Under the pieces are notes generated by a model. It worked only from the letters and a program-made list of their open reading frames with translations, was not told where the DNA came from and made no database searches. Shown piece after piece: positions 53,661 through 62,991 of a stretch of DNA of 64,000 nt. Source of the DNA: Paeniglutamicibacter sulfureus (GTDB lineage Bacteria > Actinomycetota > Actinomycetes > Actinomycetales > Micrococcaceae); assembly GCF_039535115.1 (NCBI RefSeq), contig NZ_BAAAWO010000001.1:1178001-1242000 (forward strand). Reading direction: 5' to 3'. Each line of letters starts with the position of its first letter. Positions within the stretch are counted from its first letter, which is position 1. The position numbers and the translations under genes are program-made.

Positions 53661-55148
53661 ATGGCTGAAAATCCCCCATCAAACCGACCCGACGACTCCG
53701 AAAACGATGACGAGAACGCGAAGGACCCGTTCTCCGAGATGTTCGGCTCTCTCTTTGGCGGCGCCGGCGGATTTGACCCCAAGAACCTTCCCGCGGGGCT
53801 GGGCGAGGCCATGGGCCTGTCCGACAACCCCGAGGCCATGGCGCAGATGATGGCGCAGGCCCAGGCGATGATGGCAGCGATGGCCAAGGGCGACGGCGGC
53901 CCGGTGAACTGGAAGATGGCCACCGATGCCGCCCGCCAGTCCATCGCCTCCAACGACCCCTCCATTTCCGCGAACCGCGCCTCGGCCGTGGCAAACGCCG
54001 CCCGGCTGGCCGAGATGTGGCTCGATGCCGCAACCGTGTTCGAGGCCGACGGCAGCGAATGCCGGGCCTTCTCCCGCGCCGAATGGGTGGAAAAGACCAT
54101 GCCGGTGTGGAAGTCGCTGACCGAACCCGTCGCACTGAGCGTGGGCAAGGCCATCACTGCAGCGTTGGGCGAGCAGATCCCCGAGCAGATGCGCCCGATG
54201 ATGGGTGGGGCACAGGGCATGCTGCAGCAACTGGGCGGCACCATGTTCGGCATGCAGCTGGGCACCGCCGTCGGCGGCCTGGCCAAGGACGTGCTCGGCG
54301 CCACCGACATCGGGCTGCCGCTGGCCGGATCGGCACCTGCCCTGGTGCCCACCAACATCGCCGCCTTCGGCGAGGGCCTGGAGATCCCGGAGCAGGAAAT
54401 CCTGCTCTTTGCCGCGCTGCGCGAATGCGCCCACGCTCGCTTGTTCAACCGCGTGCCATGGCTGCGTTCCTCGGTGATTTCCGCCGTCGAGTCCTACGCC
54501 CGCGGCATCCACATCGACATGTCGCGCATCGAGGAAGCAGTGCGGGACATCGACCCGATGAACCCCGAATCCTTCCAGTCGCTGATGGGCGAGGGCCTGT
54601 TCATGCCCAAGCGCACCGCTGCCCAGGAAACCGCGCTGGCCAAACTCGAACTGGTGCTGGCATTGATCGAGGGCTGGGTCGACGAGGTCGTGGCCGCCGC
54701 CGCGGCGAACCTGCCCGGCGCCCCCGGCCTGCGCGAGACCATCCGTCGCCGCCGGGCAGCCGGCGGGCCGGCAGAGAACGCCTTCGCCTCCCTGGTGGGC
54801 CTGGAACTCCGCCCACGCCGCCTGCGCGAGGCAGCTGCCCTCTGGGCGCACCTGCTGGAGGAACGCGGGCTGGAGGGACGCGACGGGATCTGGGCGCACC
54901 CCGACCTGCTGCCCACCGACGAGGATCTCAAGGACCCGCAGGGATTCACGTCCCGTCGCCAGCTGGCCGAGGCCAGCATGGACGACATCGATGCGGCGCT
55001 GAGCAAGTTGCTGGCCGGCGGCTTCGACGAACCCGAGGCCGGCAAGGACGATGCCTCGGACACCCCGGAGGAAGGCGGGAAGCCAGATTCCCCCACCGAC
55101 TCCGGGGCCGAGAAGGGTCCGGAACCGGAGAGCCCCGGCGACAAGTAG
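53661..55148 (+). CDS. Zinc-dependent metalloprotease family (DUF2342) protein
   Basis: 495 residues. N-terminal acidic, Gly/Met-rich segment (1-75; MFGSLFGGAGGFD, QMMAQAQAMMAAMA), then the DUF2342 core (about 80-440) with FGMQLGTAVGGLAKDVLG and the presumed metal motif LRECAHARLFNRVPWL. Note that it reads RECAH rather than the classical HExxH. The C-terminal tail is acidic (Asp/Glu/Pro/Ser). Families like this are annotated as hydrolases linked to coenzyme F420 loci or as metalloproteases; activity is not established. It is the counterpart of Rv3195 by position and is followed by a 23-base-stem terminator. Confidence 0.9.
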   Translation: MAENPPSNRPDDSENDDENAKDPFSEMFGSLFGGAGGFDPKNLPAGLGEAMGLSDNPEAMAQMMAQAQAMMAAMAKGDGGPVNWKMATDAARQSIASNDPSISANRASAVANAARLAEMWLDAATVFEADGSECRAFSRAEWVEKTMPVWKSLTEPVALSVGKAITAALGEQIPEQMRPMMGGAQGMLQQLGGTMFGMQLGTAVGGLAKDVLGATDIGLPLAGSAPALVPTNIAAFGEGLEIPEQEILLFAALRECAHARLFNRVPWLRSSVISAVESYARGIHIDMSRIEEAVRDIDPMNPESFQSLMGEGLFMPKRTAAQETALAKLELVLALIEGWVDEVVAAAAANLPGAPGLRETIRRRRAAGGPAENAFASLVGLELRPRRLREAAALWAHLLEERGLEGRDGIWAHPDLLPTDEDLKDPQGFTSRRQLAEASMDDIDAALSKLLAGGFDEPEAGKDDASDTPEEGGKPDSPTDSGAEKGPEPESPGDK

Positions 55149-55155
55149 ATGTGAC

Positions 55156-55207
55156 CAACGACAGGGGGGTGCCCGCGCCGATGTGCGCGGGCACCCCCCT
55201 GTCGTTG
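55156..55207. terminator. Bidirectional terminator
   Basis: A 23-base perfect stem, starting CAACGACAGGGGGG at 55156-55178 and mirrored at 55185-55207, has a 6-base loop, between two convergent genes. Confidence 0.9.
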
Positions 55208-55283
55208 ACGGTTGGGACTGACCGGCTGAAAGGTCATGGCCACCCGGAATGCCGAAGCCGCTTGGGTCCGGCAGCGGGCAGTC

Positions 55284-55946
55284 CTACCCGGCGGCTTGGC
55301 CGAACTCCCCGAACCCGCCGTCAAGATCATCGAAGTCGTCGATGTCATCCTCCCCGCCCAAAGGCAGGTCACCGGGTGCATGGGCCCCGGGCTTGGCCGC
55401 TGCATGGTAGCCGTGGCTGACCCCGGAGAGGAAGATGTTGGCATCGTGCACCCGTGGGTAGCGTGAAAGCGCCGCCTTGAACCGCGGGCCGTGGCCGTCG
55501 CGCGGTTCCACCAGGTGGGCGAGTTCGTGGGCCAGCACGTAGTCCTGTACCCATTGGGGCATGGCGCGAAGCCGGTCCGAGAGCCGGATCCGGCGGCTGT
55601 TCAAGCTGGCCGAACCCCAGCGCCGGTTCTGGTTTGACACCCAGGACACCGAGGATGGATCGGCACGCCCGCCAAAGAGCTGGGCATCCATTTCCCGGGC
55701 CCGGGCCGCCAGCTGCGCGTCCGGATCCGTCGCGGAGCCGCGGGCGACCTTGCGCATGACCTTCTTCACCATGTCGGCCACCAAAAGCCGTTCGGCGTGC
55801 TCGGTCAGGCCAGCTGGCACCGAGACCACCATGGTGTCCTGCTTCCACGCCCCGGAGATGGTCTTCTTGCGCTTGGCCGAGCGCACCACGCGGATGGGGG
55901 TGCCCTTCTCGTCCACGTACTCGATGGTCGATGGTTGGGTTCGCAT
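55284..55946 (-). CDS. YgjP/SprT-like (M48-type) metallopeptidase
   Basis: 220 residues. The zinc motif HELAHLVEPRDGHGPRF (HExxH plus a distal His) is near residue 140, preceded by the family segment NQNRRWGSASLNSRRIRLSD. This is the DUF45/YgjP-type fold. The C-terminus is acidic with DDIDDFDDLDGGFGEF. The substrate is unknown; relatives have been linked to DNA-protein crosslink repair or stress, but only by fold. It is convergent with the DUF2342 gene and divergent from the ThiF-like gene. Confidence 0.92.
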   Translation of the reverse strand: MRTQPSTIEYVDEKGTPIRVVRSAKRKKTISGAWKQDTMVVSVPAGLTEHAERLLVADMVKKVMRKVARGSATDPDAQLAARAREMDAQLFGGRADPSSVSWVSNQNRRWGSASLNSRRIRLSDRLRAMPQWVQDYVLAHELAHLVEPRDGHGPRFKAALSRYPRVHDANIFLSGVSHGYHAAAKPGAHAPGDLPLGGEDDIDDFDDLDGGFGEFGQAAG

Positions 55947-56141
55947 GTTGGTGTCCTTTCCGCCACTGCGTGGTGCCGCTGCCTGTGCCGATGCCCGGTC
56001 CCCCCGGGTGCCGGGGCACTTTCCCGCTCCAGGGTGTGGATAGCCGGCGAGTCCCCCGCGGCCGGTGCCACGATGGGTTCATTCAGGGCGCCGGCGACGG
56101 GGAATCGTGCCGGTGCCGCCGTTCCCCCAAGGAGAAACATC

Positions 56142-57182
56142 ATGAGGATCAACCCGGGCTTGCAGGTACTTAGCCTAGTGGAGGGCGTCATCCAGATTGG
56201 CACCGGGCAGCGCGCACGGTGGATAACCGGGCTCACTCCGGCGGAAAAGCGTTTTGTGCTCTCCCTCTGCGAGCACGGCCCGCGCCCTGCAGGCCCCGCG
56301 CCCGACCTGCCTGATGAGCGGCGGCGGACAGAGATCCTGGCGATGCTGGGCCCGGCGTTGGTCCAGTCCCCCACACAGCCTCCGCTCGCGGAAGGAGCGG
56401 AACCTGTCGGTGCGCTTGGCACGGGATCCGGGCTTGGGGCGCGCCTGGTGCCCGATGTCCTGCAATGGGGAGCCGCATACCAAATGGATGCCGTCCCGGT
56501 GCTGCGGCGCCGCGCCGAGGCCAAGGTGGCTCTCTATGGCTGCGGGCGGATGGGCCAGCTGCTGGCCCATGTCCTGGCCGGCGCCGGCGTCGGGTCCCTG
56601 ATGCTCTGCGACGGTTCCCCGCTGGATGCCGGGGACCTGGGTGCAGGGACCACGGGCATCACCGGCGTGGGGGCCCCGCGTGCCCGTGCCACGGCCCGGG
56701 CCCTGCAGTCGACATACCCGCACCTGGTGGTGGCGGATGCCGCCGGTCGCAGTCCCGACGCAGCGGCCCTGGACATGGCGGTGGTGATGGCAGGCGGCAT
56801 GCTGCCGCCGCTGGAATCCCTGGCCGTCGATGCCGCGATGCTGCCGGTGCTGTTCACCGATTCGGGAATGCACCTGGGTCCGATGGTCATCGACGGGCTC
56901 ACCATGTGCGCCGCATGCGCGTGGGAACAATGCGACCCCACGCTGCGGATGCTCGACGCCCGGGAGTCTGCCGCACGGGCACCGGCGTTGCGCCCCGAGG
57001 CCTCGCTGGCCGCCGTGGCCGCCGGCCTTGCGGCCATGGCGGTGCTGATGGCCCTGGACCGCATCAATATCCCGGCGGCGGCCGGATCCATGACCGTCTG
57101 CGACCTTCCCACCGGCTCCATCACCTCCGTGCCGGCCAGGGCCAGGTCCCGCTGCACCTGCCTGGACCCGCTGGCGGCCTGA
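56142..57182 (+). CDS. ThiF/E1-like protein, degenerate
   Basis: 346 residues from an ATG with AAGGAG. An N-terminal region of about 110 residues (MRINPGLQVLSLVEGVIQIG) resembles the leader-binding fold seen before ThiF modules in TOMM systems. The Rossmann core starts with KVALYGCGRMGQLLAHVLAGAG and the acidic CDGSPLD, and CAAC plus CTC cysteine pairs near the end could bind zinc. The usual E1 motif NLxRQ is replaced by DLGAGTTG, so adenylation is doubtful. No precursor peptide, YcaO or dehydrogenase gene is nearby, so a TOMM pathway is not supported. The function is unknown; it ends ten bases from the convergent uvrD2. Confidence 0.78.
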   Translation: MRINPGLQVLSLVEGVIQIGTGQRARWITGLTPAEKRFVLSLCEHGPRPAGPAPDLPDERRRTEILAMLGPALVQSPTQPPLAEGAEPVGALGTGSGLGARLVPDVLQWGAAYQMDAVPVLRRRAEAKVALYGCGRMGQLLAHVLAGAGVGSLMLCDGSPLDAGDLGAGTTGITGVGAPRARATARALQSTYPHLVVADAAGRSPDAAALDMAVVMAGGMLPPLESLAVDAAMLPVLFTDSGMHLGPMVIDGLTMCAACAWEQCDPTLRMLDARESAARAPALRPEASLAAVAAGLAAMAVLMALDRINIPAAAGSMTVCDLPTGSITSVPARARSRCTCLDPLAA

Positions 57183-57191
57183 GCTTCGCTT

Positions 57192-59333
57192 CTAGTCCAC
57201 TGTCTCGCCGGCCAGGATGGCCAGCACGGCCTCGCCGTAGCGCTCCAGCTTGCCCTTGCCGACGCCGGACACCTGGCCCAGGCCGGCAAGACCGTCGGGT
57301 TTGGACTCGGCAATGGCCATCAGCGTGGCATCGGTGAAGATCACGAAGGCCGGAAGCGAGTTGGCCTGGGCCACCTGCAGCCGCCAGGCACGCAGCGAAT
57401 CGAACACCGCTTCGTCGTACCCCGCCGGGCAATTGCCGCAGCGGCCCAGCTTGCGTTCGGTGGCGCTGGTCAGCAGTGTCCCGCAGACCCTGCACTTCGG
57501 CGGTCCCGCCGGGCTCCGGCGCCGGGCGGCCTTGGGCGCGGAGGCGACGCGGGAGGTTCCCGCCGGGCGCAACCCGTCCAGGAAGCGCGAGGGCCGGCGG
57601 TTGGCCCGCCCTCCGGGGGTGCGCGCCAGCGACCAGGACAGGCCAAGGTGAACGCGGGCGCGGGTGATGCCCACGTAGAGCAGGCGCCGTTCCTCGTCGT
57701 ATCCGGCCTGGTCGTCGGCGAAGGAAATCGGCATCAGGCCCTCGGAGAGCCCGACCAGGAACACCGCGTCCCATTCCAGGCCCTTGGCCGCGTGCAGCGA
57801 GGCCAGCGTGACCCCCTGCACCGTGGGGGCGTGCTGGCTGGCTGCGCGTTCCTCCAGCTCGGCCACGAAGGTGTGCAGCGTGAACGGGACCTCGGAACCT
57901 GCTCGGGCCTCCGCCATCTCGTCGGCGAGCGCCACCAGGGCGGAAAGCGACTCCCACTTTTCGCGCACTGCGCCGGAGGCGGCAGGTGCCGTGGCGCTGT
58001 AGCCCAGCGAAACCAGGATGTCGCGGGTCAGCTGCGGGACGGTTGCCCCGTCGACCTCGGTGGTGGCGTGGCGGGCGGCGGAGCGCAATTGCAGCATCGC
58101 GTCGCGCACCTCGCGCCTGGCGAAGAAGCGTTCCCCGCCGCGCAACAGGTAGCCCACACCGGCCGAGGCCAGCGCCTGCTCGTAGGCGGCGGACTGCCCG
58201 TTGGTGCGGAAGAGAATCGCGATTTCGGACGCGGGGGTGCCCTCGGCAATAAGTTTCTTGACGCGCTGGGCGATCTCCGAGGCCTCGGCCTCATCGTCCT
58301 TGGCCTCGAAGAAGGTGGGCTCGGGCCCGTTCTCGCGCTGGGCGATGAGTTCCAGCGGGGTGGGCCAGTTGATGTCACGGTCCGGGACCCCGGGTTCGGG
58401 GCGGCGGGCGGCAAGCACGCGGTTGGCAAGGTGCACCACCTGCGGGGTGGAGCGGTAGTCGCGCACCAGCTTCACCACCGGGGCCTGCTCATAGGTGGCG
58501 GTGAAATCCAGCAGGTGGCGCGGGGTGGCGCCGGTGAAGGAGTAGATGGTCTGGGACGCATCCCCCACCACGCAGAGTTCGTCGCGCCCGCCGAGCCACA
58601 AGTCCAGCAGCCGTTGCTGCAGCGGGGAAACGTCCTGGTACTCGTCGACCACGAAGTGCCGGTATTGTCCGCGTACCGAGGCGGCGACCCGTTCGTCGTC
58701 CTCCAGGATCGCCACGGTCAACAGCAGGACGTCCTCGAAGTCGATGAACTGCCTATCGGTCTTGACGTCCTCATAGGCCTGGAAGATCCGCGAAACGGTG
58801 ATCGGATCCAGCCCGCCGGGCTGCCCGCGGTCCGCGGCGGCTGCCACGTAGGACTCGGGGGTGAGCATCGAGACCTTGGCCCACTCGATCTCGCTGGCCA
58901 GGTCCCGAACCGTCGCACGGTCCGCGGTGGTGCGCAGCCGGCGGGCGGCCTCGGTGATCAACGGCGCCTTGTAGTCGACGATGGACGGCAGCTGCCCGCC
59001 AATGGACTGCGGCCAGAAGTATTGCAGCTGGCGCAGGGCAGCGGCGTGGAAGGTGCGGGTCTGCACGGCCCCGGCCCCCAGCTCCCGCAGGCGCGAGCGC
59101 ATTTCGGCGGCGGCGCGGGCGGTAAAGGTCACCGCGAGCAAGGAGGAGGGCTTGTACACCCCGGTGTGCACGCCATAGGCGATGCGGTGGGTGATGGCGC
59201 GGGTCTTGCCGGTTCCGGCGCCGGCCAGCACGCACAACGGCCCGCGCAGGGTGGTGGCAACCTGTCGCTGTTCCTCGTCCAGCCCGGCGAGGATGCGTTC
59301 TTCCAGGGCCCCCATGTCGGTCGTCTCCGTCAT
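57192..59333 (-). CDS. uvrD2: ATP-dependent DNA helicase UvrD2
   Basis: 713 residues. Superfamily 1A motifs: Walker A LAGAGTGKTRAITHRIAYG, TFTARAAAEMRSRL, VDEYQDVSPLQQRLLDLW, GDASQTIYSFTGA, VTLASLHAAKGLEWDAVFLVG and YVGITRARVHL. The actinobacterial UvrD2 tail has the tetracysteine zinc motif (CRVCGT...CGNCP) and an HRDC domain (about 635-710). It unwinds 3'-to-5' in DNA repair. It starts three bases after the nudC stop, so the two are co-transcribed. Confidence 0.96.
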   Translation of the reverse strand: MTETTDMGALEERILAGLDEEQRQVATTLRGPLCVLAGAGTGKTRAITHRIAYGVHTGVYKPSSLLAVTFTARAAAEMRSRLRELGAGAVQTRTFHAAALRQLQYFWPQSIGGQLPSIVDYKAPLITEAARRLRTTADRATVRDLASEIEWAKVSMLTPESYVAAAADRGQPGGLDPITVSRIFQAYEDVKTDRQFIDFEDVLLLTVAILEDDERVAASVRGQYRHFVVDEYQDVSPLQQRLLDLWLGGRDELCVVGDASQTIYSFTGATPRHLLDFTATYEQAPVVKLVRDYRSTPQVVHLANRVLAARRPEPGVPDRDINWPTPLELIAQRENGPEPTFFEAKDDEAEASEIAQRVKKLIAEGTPASEIAILFRTNGQSAAYEQALASAGVGYLLRGGERFFARREVRDAMLQLRSAARHATTEVDGATVPQLTRDILVSLGYSATAPAASGAVREKWESLSALVALADEMAEARAGSEVPFTLHTFVAELEERAASQHAPTVQGVTLASLHAAKGLEWDAVFLVGLSEGLMPISFADDQAGYDEERRLLYVGITRARVHLGLSWSLARTPGGRANRRPSRFLDGLRPAGTSRVASAPKAARRRSPAGPPKCRVCGTLLTSATERKLGRCGNCPAGYDEAVFDSLRAWRLQVAQANSLPAFVIFTDATLMAIAESKPDGLAGLGQVSGVGKGKLERYGEAVLAILAGETVD

Positions 59334-59336
59334 GTT

Positions 59337-60302
59337 CTAGTTTGCCAGCCGTTCGGGTTCGGGCAGCACGCCGCCGTACCAGTGTTCGACCAGGGCACTG
59401 GCGATGGAGGTTCCGGTGGGAACTCCGATGGAGCCGGAGCGGACGGCCTCGGCAAGTTCCTCGCGGGTGAACCAGCGCAGGTCGATGATCTCCTCCCCGT
59501 CGGGGACCAGCTCGGTGCCAACGGCGGTGGCGGTGAAGCCGAGCATCAGCGAGCGCGGGAACGGCCAGGGCTGCGAGCCCATGTAGCGCGGGTTGCGCAC
59601 CACGACCCCCGATTCCTCGGCGACCTCGCGGATGACGGCGGATTCCAGGGACTCGCCCGGCTCCACGAATCCGGCCAGGGTCGAGAAGCGCGTCCCGCCC
59701 CATGCCTTGTTGGCACCCAGCAGCAACCTGTCATCCTCGTCGGTGATGGCGACAATGACCGCAGGGTCGGTGCGCGGGAAATGCTCCAGGTCCTCGGCCG
59801 GGCAGTGCTTGACCCAGCCCGAGGCGCGCAGGTCCAGCTTGCCGCCGCAACGCGGGCAGAAGTTCACCGCGTGGTTCCAATTGGCGATGGCGACGGCCTC
59901 GACGAAGAGCCCCGCGTCGCGGGCACCGAGTCCGGCGGCGACGTCGCGCAGCCCCAGCCACTGCTCCGGATCCGTGGAACCGGCCGACGGCTGGCCGTCG
60001 GACGTGACAGGGGCATCGTGGAAGGAATGCAGCACGATTTCGGAAGTGCCGTCAAAACCCAGGTAGATCTCCGTGCCGCCGGCCGGCACCGCGGCCAGCT
60101 CAATCAACACCAATTCACCATCGAGCACCCTGGCACGACCGCCAACCAGCACCAGGTGGCGGGTTGCGGGATCAGCGCGCAGGACATCGAGCCAGCCCTC
60201 GTCGGTGCGCCGCTCGCAACCGCGGTCGGTGGTGGCACGCGCCAAGGGCAGGGCTCCTAGCGCCGGGAAGCTGGTCACAGGGTTCTGCACGGTATCGCTC
60301 AT
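59337..60302 (-). CDS. nudC: NAD(+) diphosphatase / RNA NAD-decapping enzyme NudC
   Basis: 321 residues. Zinc-ribbon cysteines FCPRCGG with a later C near the centre, the Nudix box GFVEPGESLESAVIREVAEE, and the NudC-specific SQPWPFPRSLMLGF. It hydrolyses NAD(H) and NAD-capped RNA to nicotinamide mononucleotide products. A TACGGT hexamer ends seven to ten bases before the ATG, compatible with a leaderless message. It is followed by uvrD2, as in M. tuberculosis. Confidence 0.95.
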   Translation of the reverse strand: MSDTVQNPVTSFPALGALPLARATTDRGCERRTDEGWLDVLRADPATRHLVLVGGRARVLDGELVLIELAAVPAGGTEIYLGFDGTSEIVLHSFHDAPVTSDGQPSAGSTDPEQWLGLRDVAAGLGARDAGLFVEAVAIANWNHAVNFCPRCGGKLDLRASGWVKHCPAEDLEHFPRTDPAVIVAITDEDDRLLLGANKAWGGTRFSTLAGFVEPGESLESAVIREVAEESGVVVRNPRYMGSQPWPFPRSLMLGFTATAVGTELVPDGEEIIDLRWFTREELAEAVRSGSIGVPTGTSIASALVEHWYGGVLPEPERLAN

Positions 60303-60502
60303 AGCACCAACCGTACTGAGAGTTGCGGCCCAACGCCTACTTCAGGGCACCGGTTGTGGCCATCGGCGCACCTTCCCGTGGCGCGGGGCACCGTCCCTCC
60401 GACCTCCCCGCGAGGAGCAACCGGAAGGAGTTGAACGCAAAACATGCGACTCGCCGCCGCACCGCAGGACGCGGGCACGGCTTGCGGTCTACGGTGGAGG
60501 AT

Positions 60503-62014
60503 GTGAAACGCTCTCCCATGGAACTCGCTGCCATCGCCACCGCCGCGGTCCCCGGCTTGGCGCCCACGGGCGTGGCATCGCTGCCGGACGACGGCAACGA
60601 TTTCGACTCGGTGCTCATTGTCGATGCCGCCAAGAACCGGTGGCGCGTGCGCTCCCCGCGCCACGAGGAAGCCAGCATGCGCCTCGAAACGGAATTGGCC
60701 GCCCTGCGCGCCTTTTCCGCCGGCATTCGCGCCTCGCTGCCCTTCCAGCTGCCCTCCGTCGCCGGAACCGTGCGACAGGGCCCGCTGCGGACCTTCGTGT
60801 ACAACCACGTTCCCGGCAAGCAGTACTCCCTCGAGGACCTGGTGTCCCAGGGCTCACGCTGCGCCCGCGACCTGGGGTCGGTCATGGCAGCCATCCACTC
60901 GATGCCCTCTTCCGCAATTGCCCGGGCGGACTTGCCCTCTTACACGGCTGAGCAGGTTCGCCAGCGCCGCCTGAACGAGCTCGACGCCGCGGCGACCACC
61001 GGCATGATCCCCTCGCGGCTCTTGCGCCGTTGGGAACACGCGCTGGAAGACGTGGCCCTGTGGCGCTTCAACGCAACCGTCATCCACGGGGACCTGCACG
61101 AGGACCAGTTGCTGGTCCAGGACGCCAAGGTCGTTGCCGTCACCGGGTGGACCGACCTGCAGGTCGGGGATCCGGCCGACGACTTCGCCTGGCTCGCGGC
61201 CGTGCACGAGCAGTCCTTCGCCGAGGCAGCCTTCGAAAGCTACGTTGCAGTGCGCGGGGACCGCGCCGATCCACACATCATGCGTCGTGCCGCACTGGCA
61301 GCCGAGTTTGCGCTGGCCCAGTGGCTGGTCAAGGCAATTGCCGGCGGCGACGCCGAGCGCATAGCCGAGGCAAAAATCATGCTCGAGGAACTCGATTCGG
61401 ATATTGCCGAGTATGGCGGGCAGCCGATCTCCGTGGTCGAGCCCCCGCGTGCAGCGCGCGCCGTAGCGACCGACGAACAGCCCGAACCCGTCAGCGTCGC
61501 CGAAAAGTTGCCCGTCGCCAAGAAAGTCACCGTATCCGGCATCGCGCCAGTGGACGATGCCGGGCCCGATGCGGATAACTCATCGAGTCCTGCCGAGCCG
61601 GAAACGTCGGCCCTTAGGATCGTGCCCTCCCCCGTGAGCGCCGTACCGACGCCACCTGCCGTACCGCCGGTCCCGGCCGCTGCCCCGCCAAAACCTGCCA
61701 GCTCCCCTAAGACCGGCTCGGAGTCGAGGGGCGACTCCGAGCCGGGATCGACGGACAAGCAATCCAAGGCCTCGTCCTCCCCGGACACAGCGCCGGGCCA
61801 GGACACCGACGCCAAGGAAACAAAGGACGAGAAGGATACGGCGGATACCAACGAATCCGCCACTTCGGCTGAAGCCCCCGTGAACACGTCGAAGGCGAAC
61901 GTCACCGAAGATGGCACCTTGACGTCCGGAGAGCAGACCCCGAACGGTAGGGAAAAGGATTCCGCAGGGAGCGACACCACCGCGATCCCCGTCCAGCCTG
62001 CCCACCCTAAATAG
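60503..62014 (+). CDS. Aminoglycoside-phosphotransferase-like protein with altered active site
   Basis: 503 residues from the GTG at 60503 (GGAGG upstream is close); an ATG at 60518 is an alternative. The kinase-like fold covers about 1-310: nucleotide-lobe segment KNRWRVRSPRHEEASMRLET, catalytic loop VIHGDLHEDQLLV (His195-Gln202) and GDPADDFAWL. In active relatives the catalytic loop ends in Asn and the following metal motif is IDW; here they are Gln202 and TGW (Gly215 in place of Asp). Phosphotransfer is therefore doubtful. A disordered tail (about 320-503) is rich in Pro, Ser, Asp and Lys. It is possibly a pseudokinase or scaffold. Confidence 0.82.
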   Translation: MKRSPMELAAIATAAVPGLAPTGVASLPDDGNDFDSVLIVDAAKNRWRVRSPRHEEASMRLETELAALRAFSAGIRASLPFQLPSVAGTVRQGPLRTFVYNHVPGKQYSLEDLVSQGSRCARDLGSVMAAIHSMPSSAIARADLPSYTAEQVRQRRLNELDAAATTGMIPSRLLRRWEHALEDVALWRFNATVIHGDLHEDQLLVQDAKVVAVTGWTDLQVGDPADDFAWLAAVHEQSFAEAAFESYVAVRGDRADPHIMRRAALAAEFALAQWLVKAIAGGDAERIAEAKIMLEELDSDIAEYGGQPISVVEPPRAARAVATDEQPEPVSVAEKLPVAKKVTVSGIAPVDDAGPDADNSSSPAEPETSALRIVPSPVSAVPTPPAVPPVPAAAPPKPASSPKTGSESRGDSEPGSTDKQSKASSSPDTAPGQDTDAKETKDEKDTADTNESATSAEAPVNTSKANVTEDGTLTSGEQTPNGREKDSAGSDTTAIPVQPAHPK

Positions 62015-62147
62015 CAGGGAGGCATCTGTGTTGACGAACCTCCTGTTACGGATCGCTTCATATTAAGTCCACTTGATAGAGTCAGGTTTGCTCTTCCTGA
62101 CGTCGGTGAGCGACTTCCAACTTCCTATGCATAGCGGGGACAAACCT

Positions 62148-62909
62148 ATGAAAAATTTCAAGAACAGCACCATGCTGCTCTCAGCAACCGCCGGGGTATT
62201 GCTGGCCCTGACCGGATGTTCGGCCGCCGTGGAACAGCCCGCCGGTGCGACGACTGCCGGATCCGAGGCCGGCCCCGTGGAAGCGGAAATCGTGGTGCCG
62301 GAGGCCAAGGAAATCTTCCCCAAGACGTCCGCCGCAATTAAGAAGGCCACCTCGGCAACCGTCATCGGTGACATCGCCAACGGATCCGAGAAAGGCAATT
62401 TCGAGCTTTCGGGCACCGTCGACGGGACCAATTCCCTGATGAAAATGAACCAGGACGACGCCTCCATCGAACTACTGACCGTCGACAACGTCTCGTACAT
62501 GAAGCCCAACAAGGCATTTCTGACCCAAACAGCAGGGGCCGAGGCCGCGAAGAAGCTCAATTCAGTCGCAGCGGACAAGTGGATTTCAACGAAGAACGCC
62601 GACCAGTTCGGGGACTTCACGGTGGGTTCCTTCCTTGCATCGATGGACACCGATGAACTCGGAACGATGGAAGCCCCAAAGATTAACAAGAAGTCCCTCG
62701 ACGACCTCAACGGCGCCAAGGCCTTCAAGTACACCGGCAGCGACACCATTTTCTGGATCGCCGCCGAGGGCGAACCCCACCTGCTGAAGATTGAATCAAC
62801 CGGATCCGCAAGCGACGGCACCGGATTCATGACCTTCAGCGAGTGGAATGCCGTCAAGCCGCACGAGACTCCGGCCAAGTCCGATGTGGTCAGCGTCCCG
62901 GGCCTCTAA
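62148..62909 (+). CDS. LppX/LprG-like lipoprotein
   Basis: 253 residues from the ATG at 62148 with GGGGA upstream. Signal peptide with lipobox LTGC (Cys about 24). The mature domain (about 50-250) has repeated beta strands and short helices: ASIELLTVDNVSYMKPNKAF, ADKWISTKNADQFGDFTVGS, and the WIAAEGEPHLLKIESTG finish, which fit the LppX/LprAFG family or its streptomycete relatives. Such proteins bind and carry lipids at the cell surface. It lies alone between the kinase-like gene and adnB. Codon use is less GC-rich than its neighbours. Confidence 0.82.
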   Translation: MKNFKNSTMLLSATAGVLLALTGCSAAVEQPAGATTAGSEAGPVEAEIVVPEAKEIFPKTSAAIKKATSATVIGDIANGSEKGNFELSGTVDGTNSLMKMNQDDASIELLTVDNVSYMKPNKAFLTQTAGAEAAKKLNSVAADKWISTKNADQFGDFTVGSFLASMDTDELGTMEAPKINKKSLDDLNGAKAFKYTGSDTIFWIAAEGEPHLLKIESTGSASDGTGFMTFSEWNAVKPHETPAKSDVVSVPGL

Positions 62910-62991
62910 GTCGCAACGCCAACGGGCGGGGACGATCGGATCGTTTCCGACCGTAGCCGCCTCTTGCGTTTGCCCCACGAAGGGTCGGCAA

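Noticed and set aside
56142..57182. A TOMM (azole peptide) biosynthesis cluster
   Set aside because: Only a ThiF-like gene is present; no YcaO, flavin dehydrogenase or precursor peptide was found nearby.
57648..60260. 870-residue open frame opposite uvrD2 and nudC
   Set aside because: Crosses two well-identified genes and has no domain signature.
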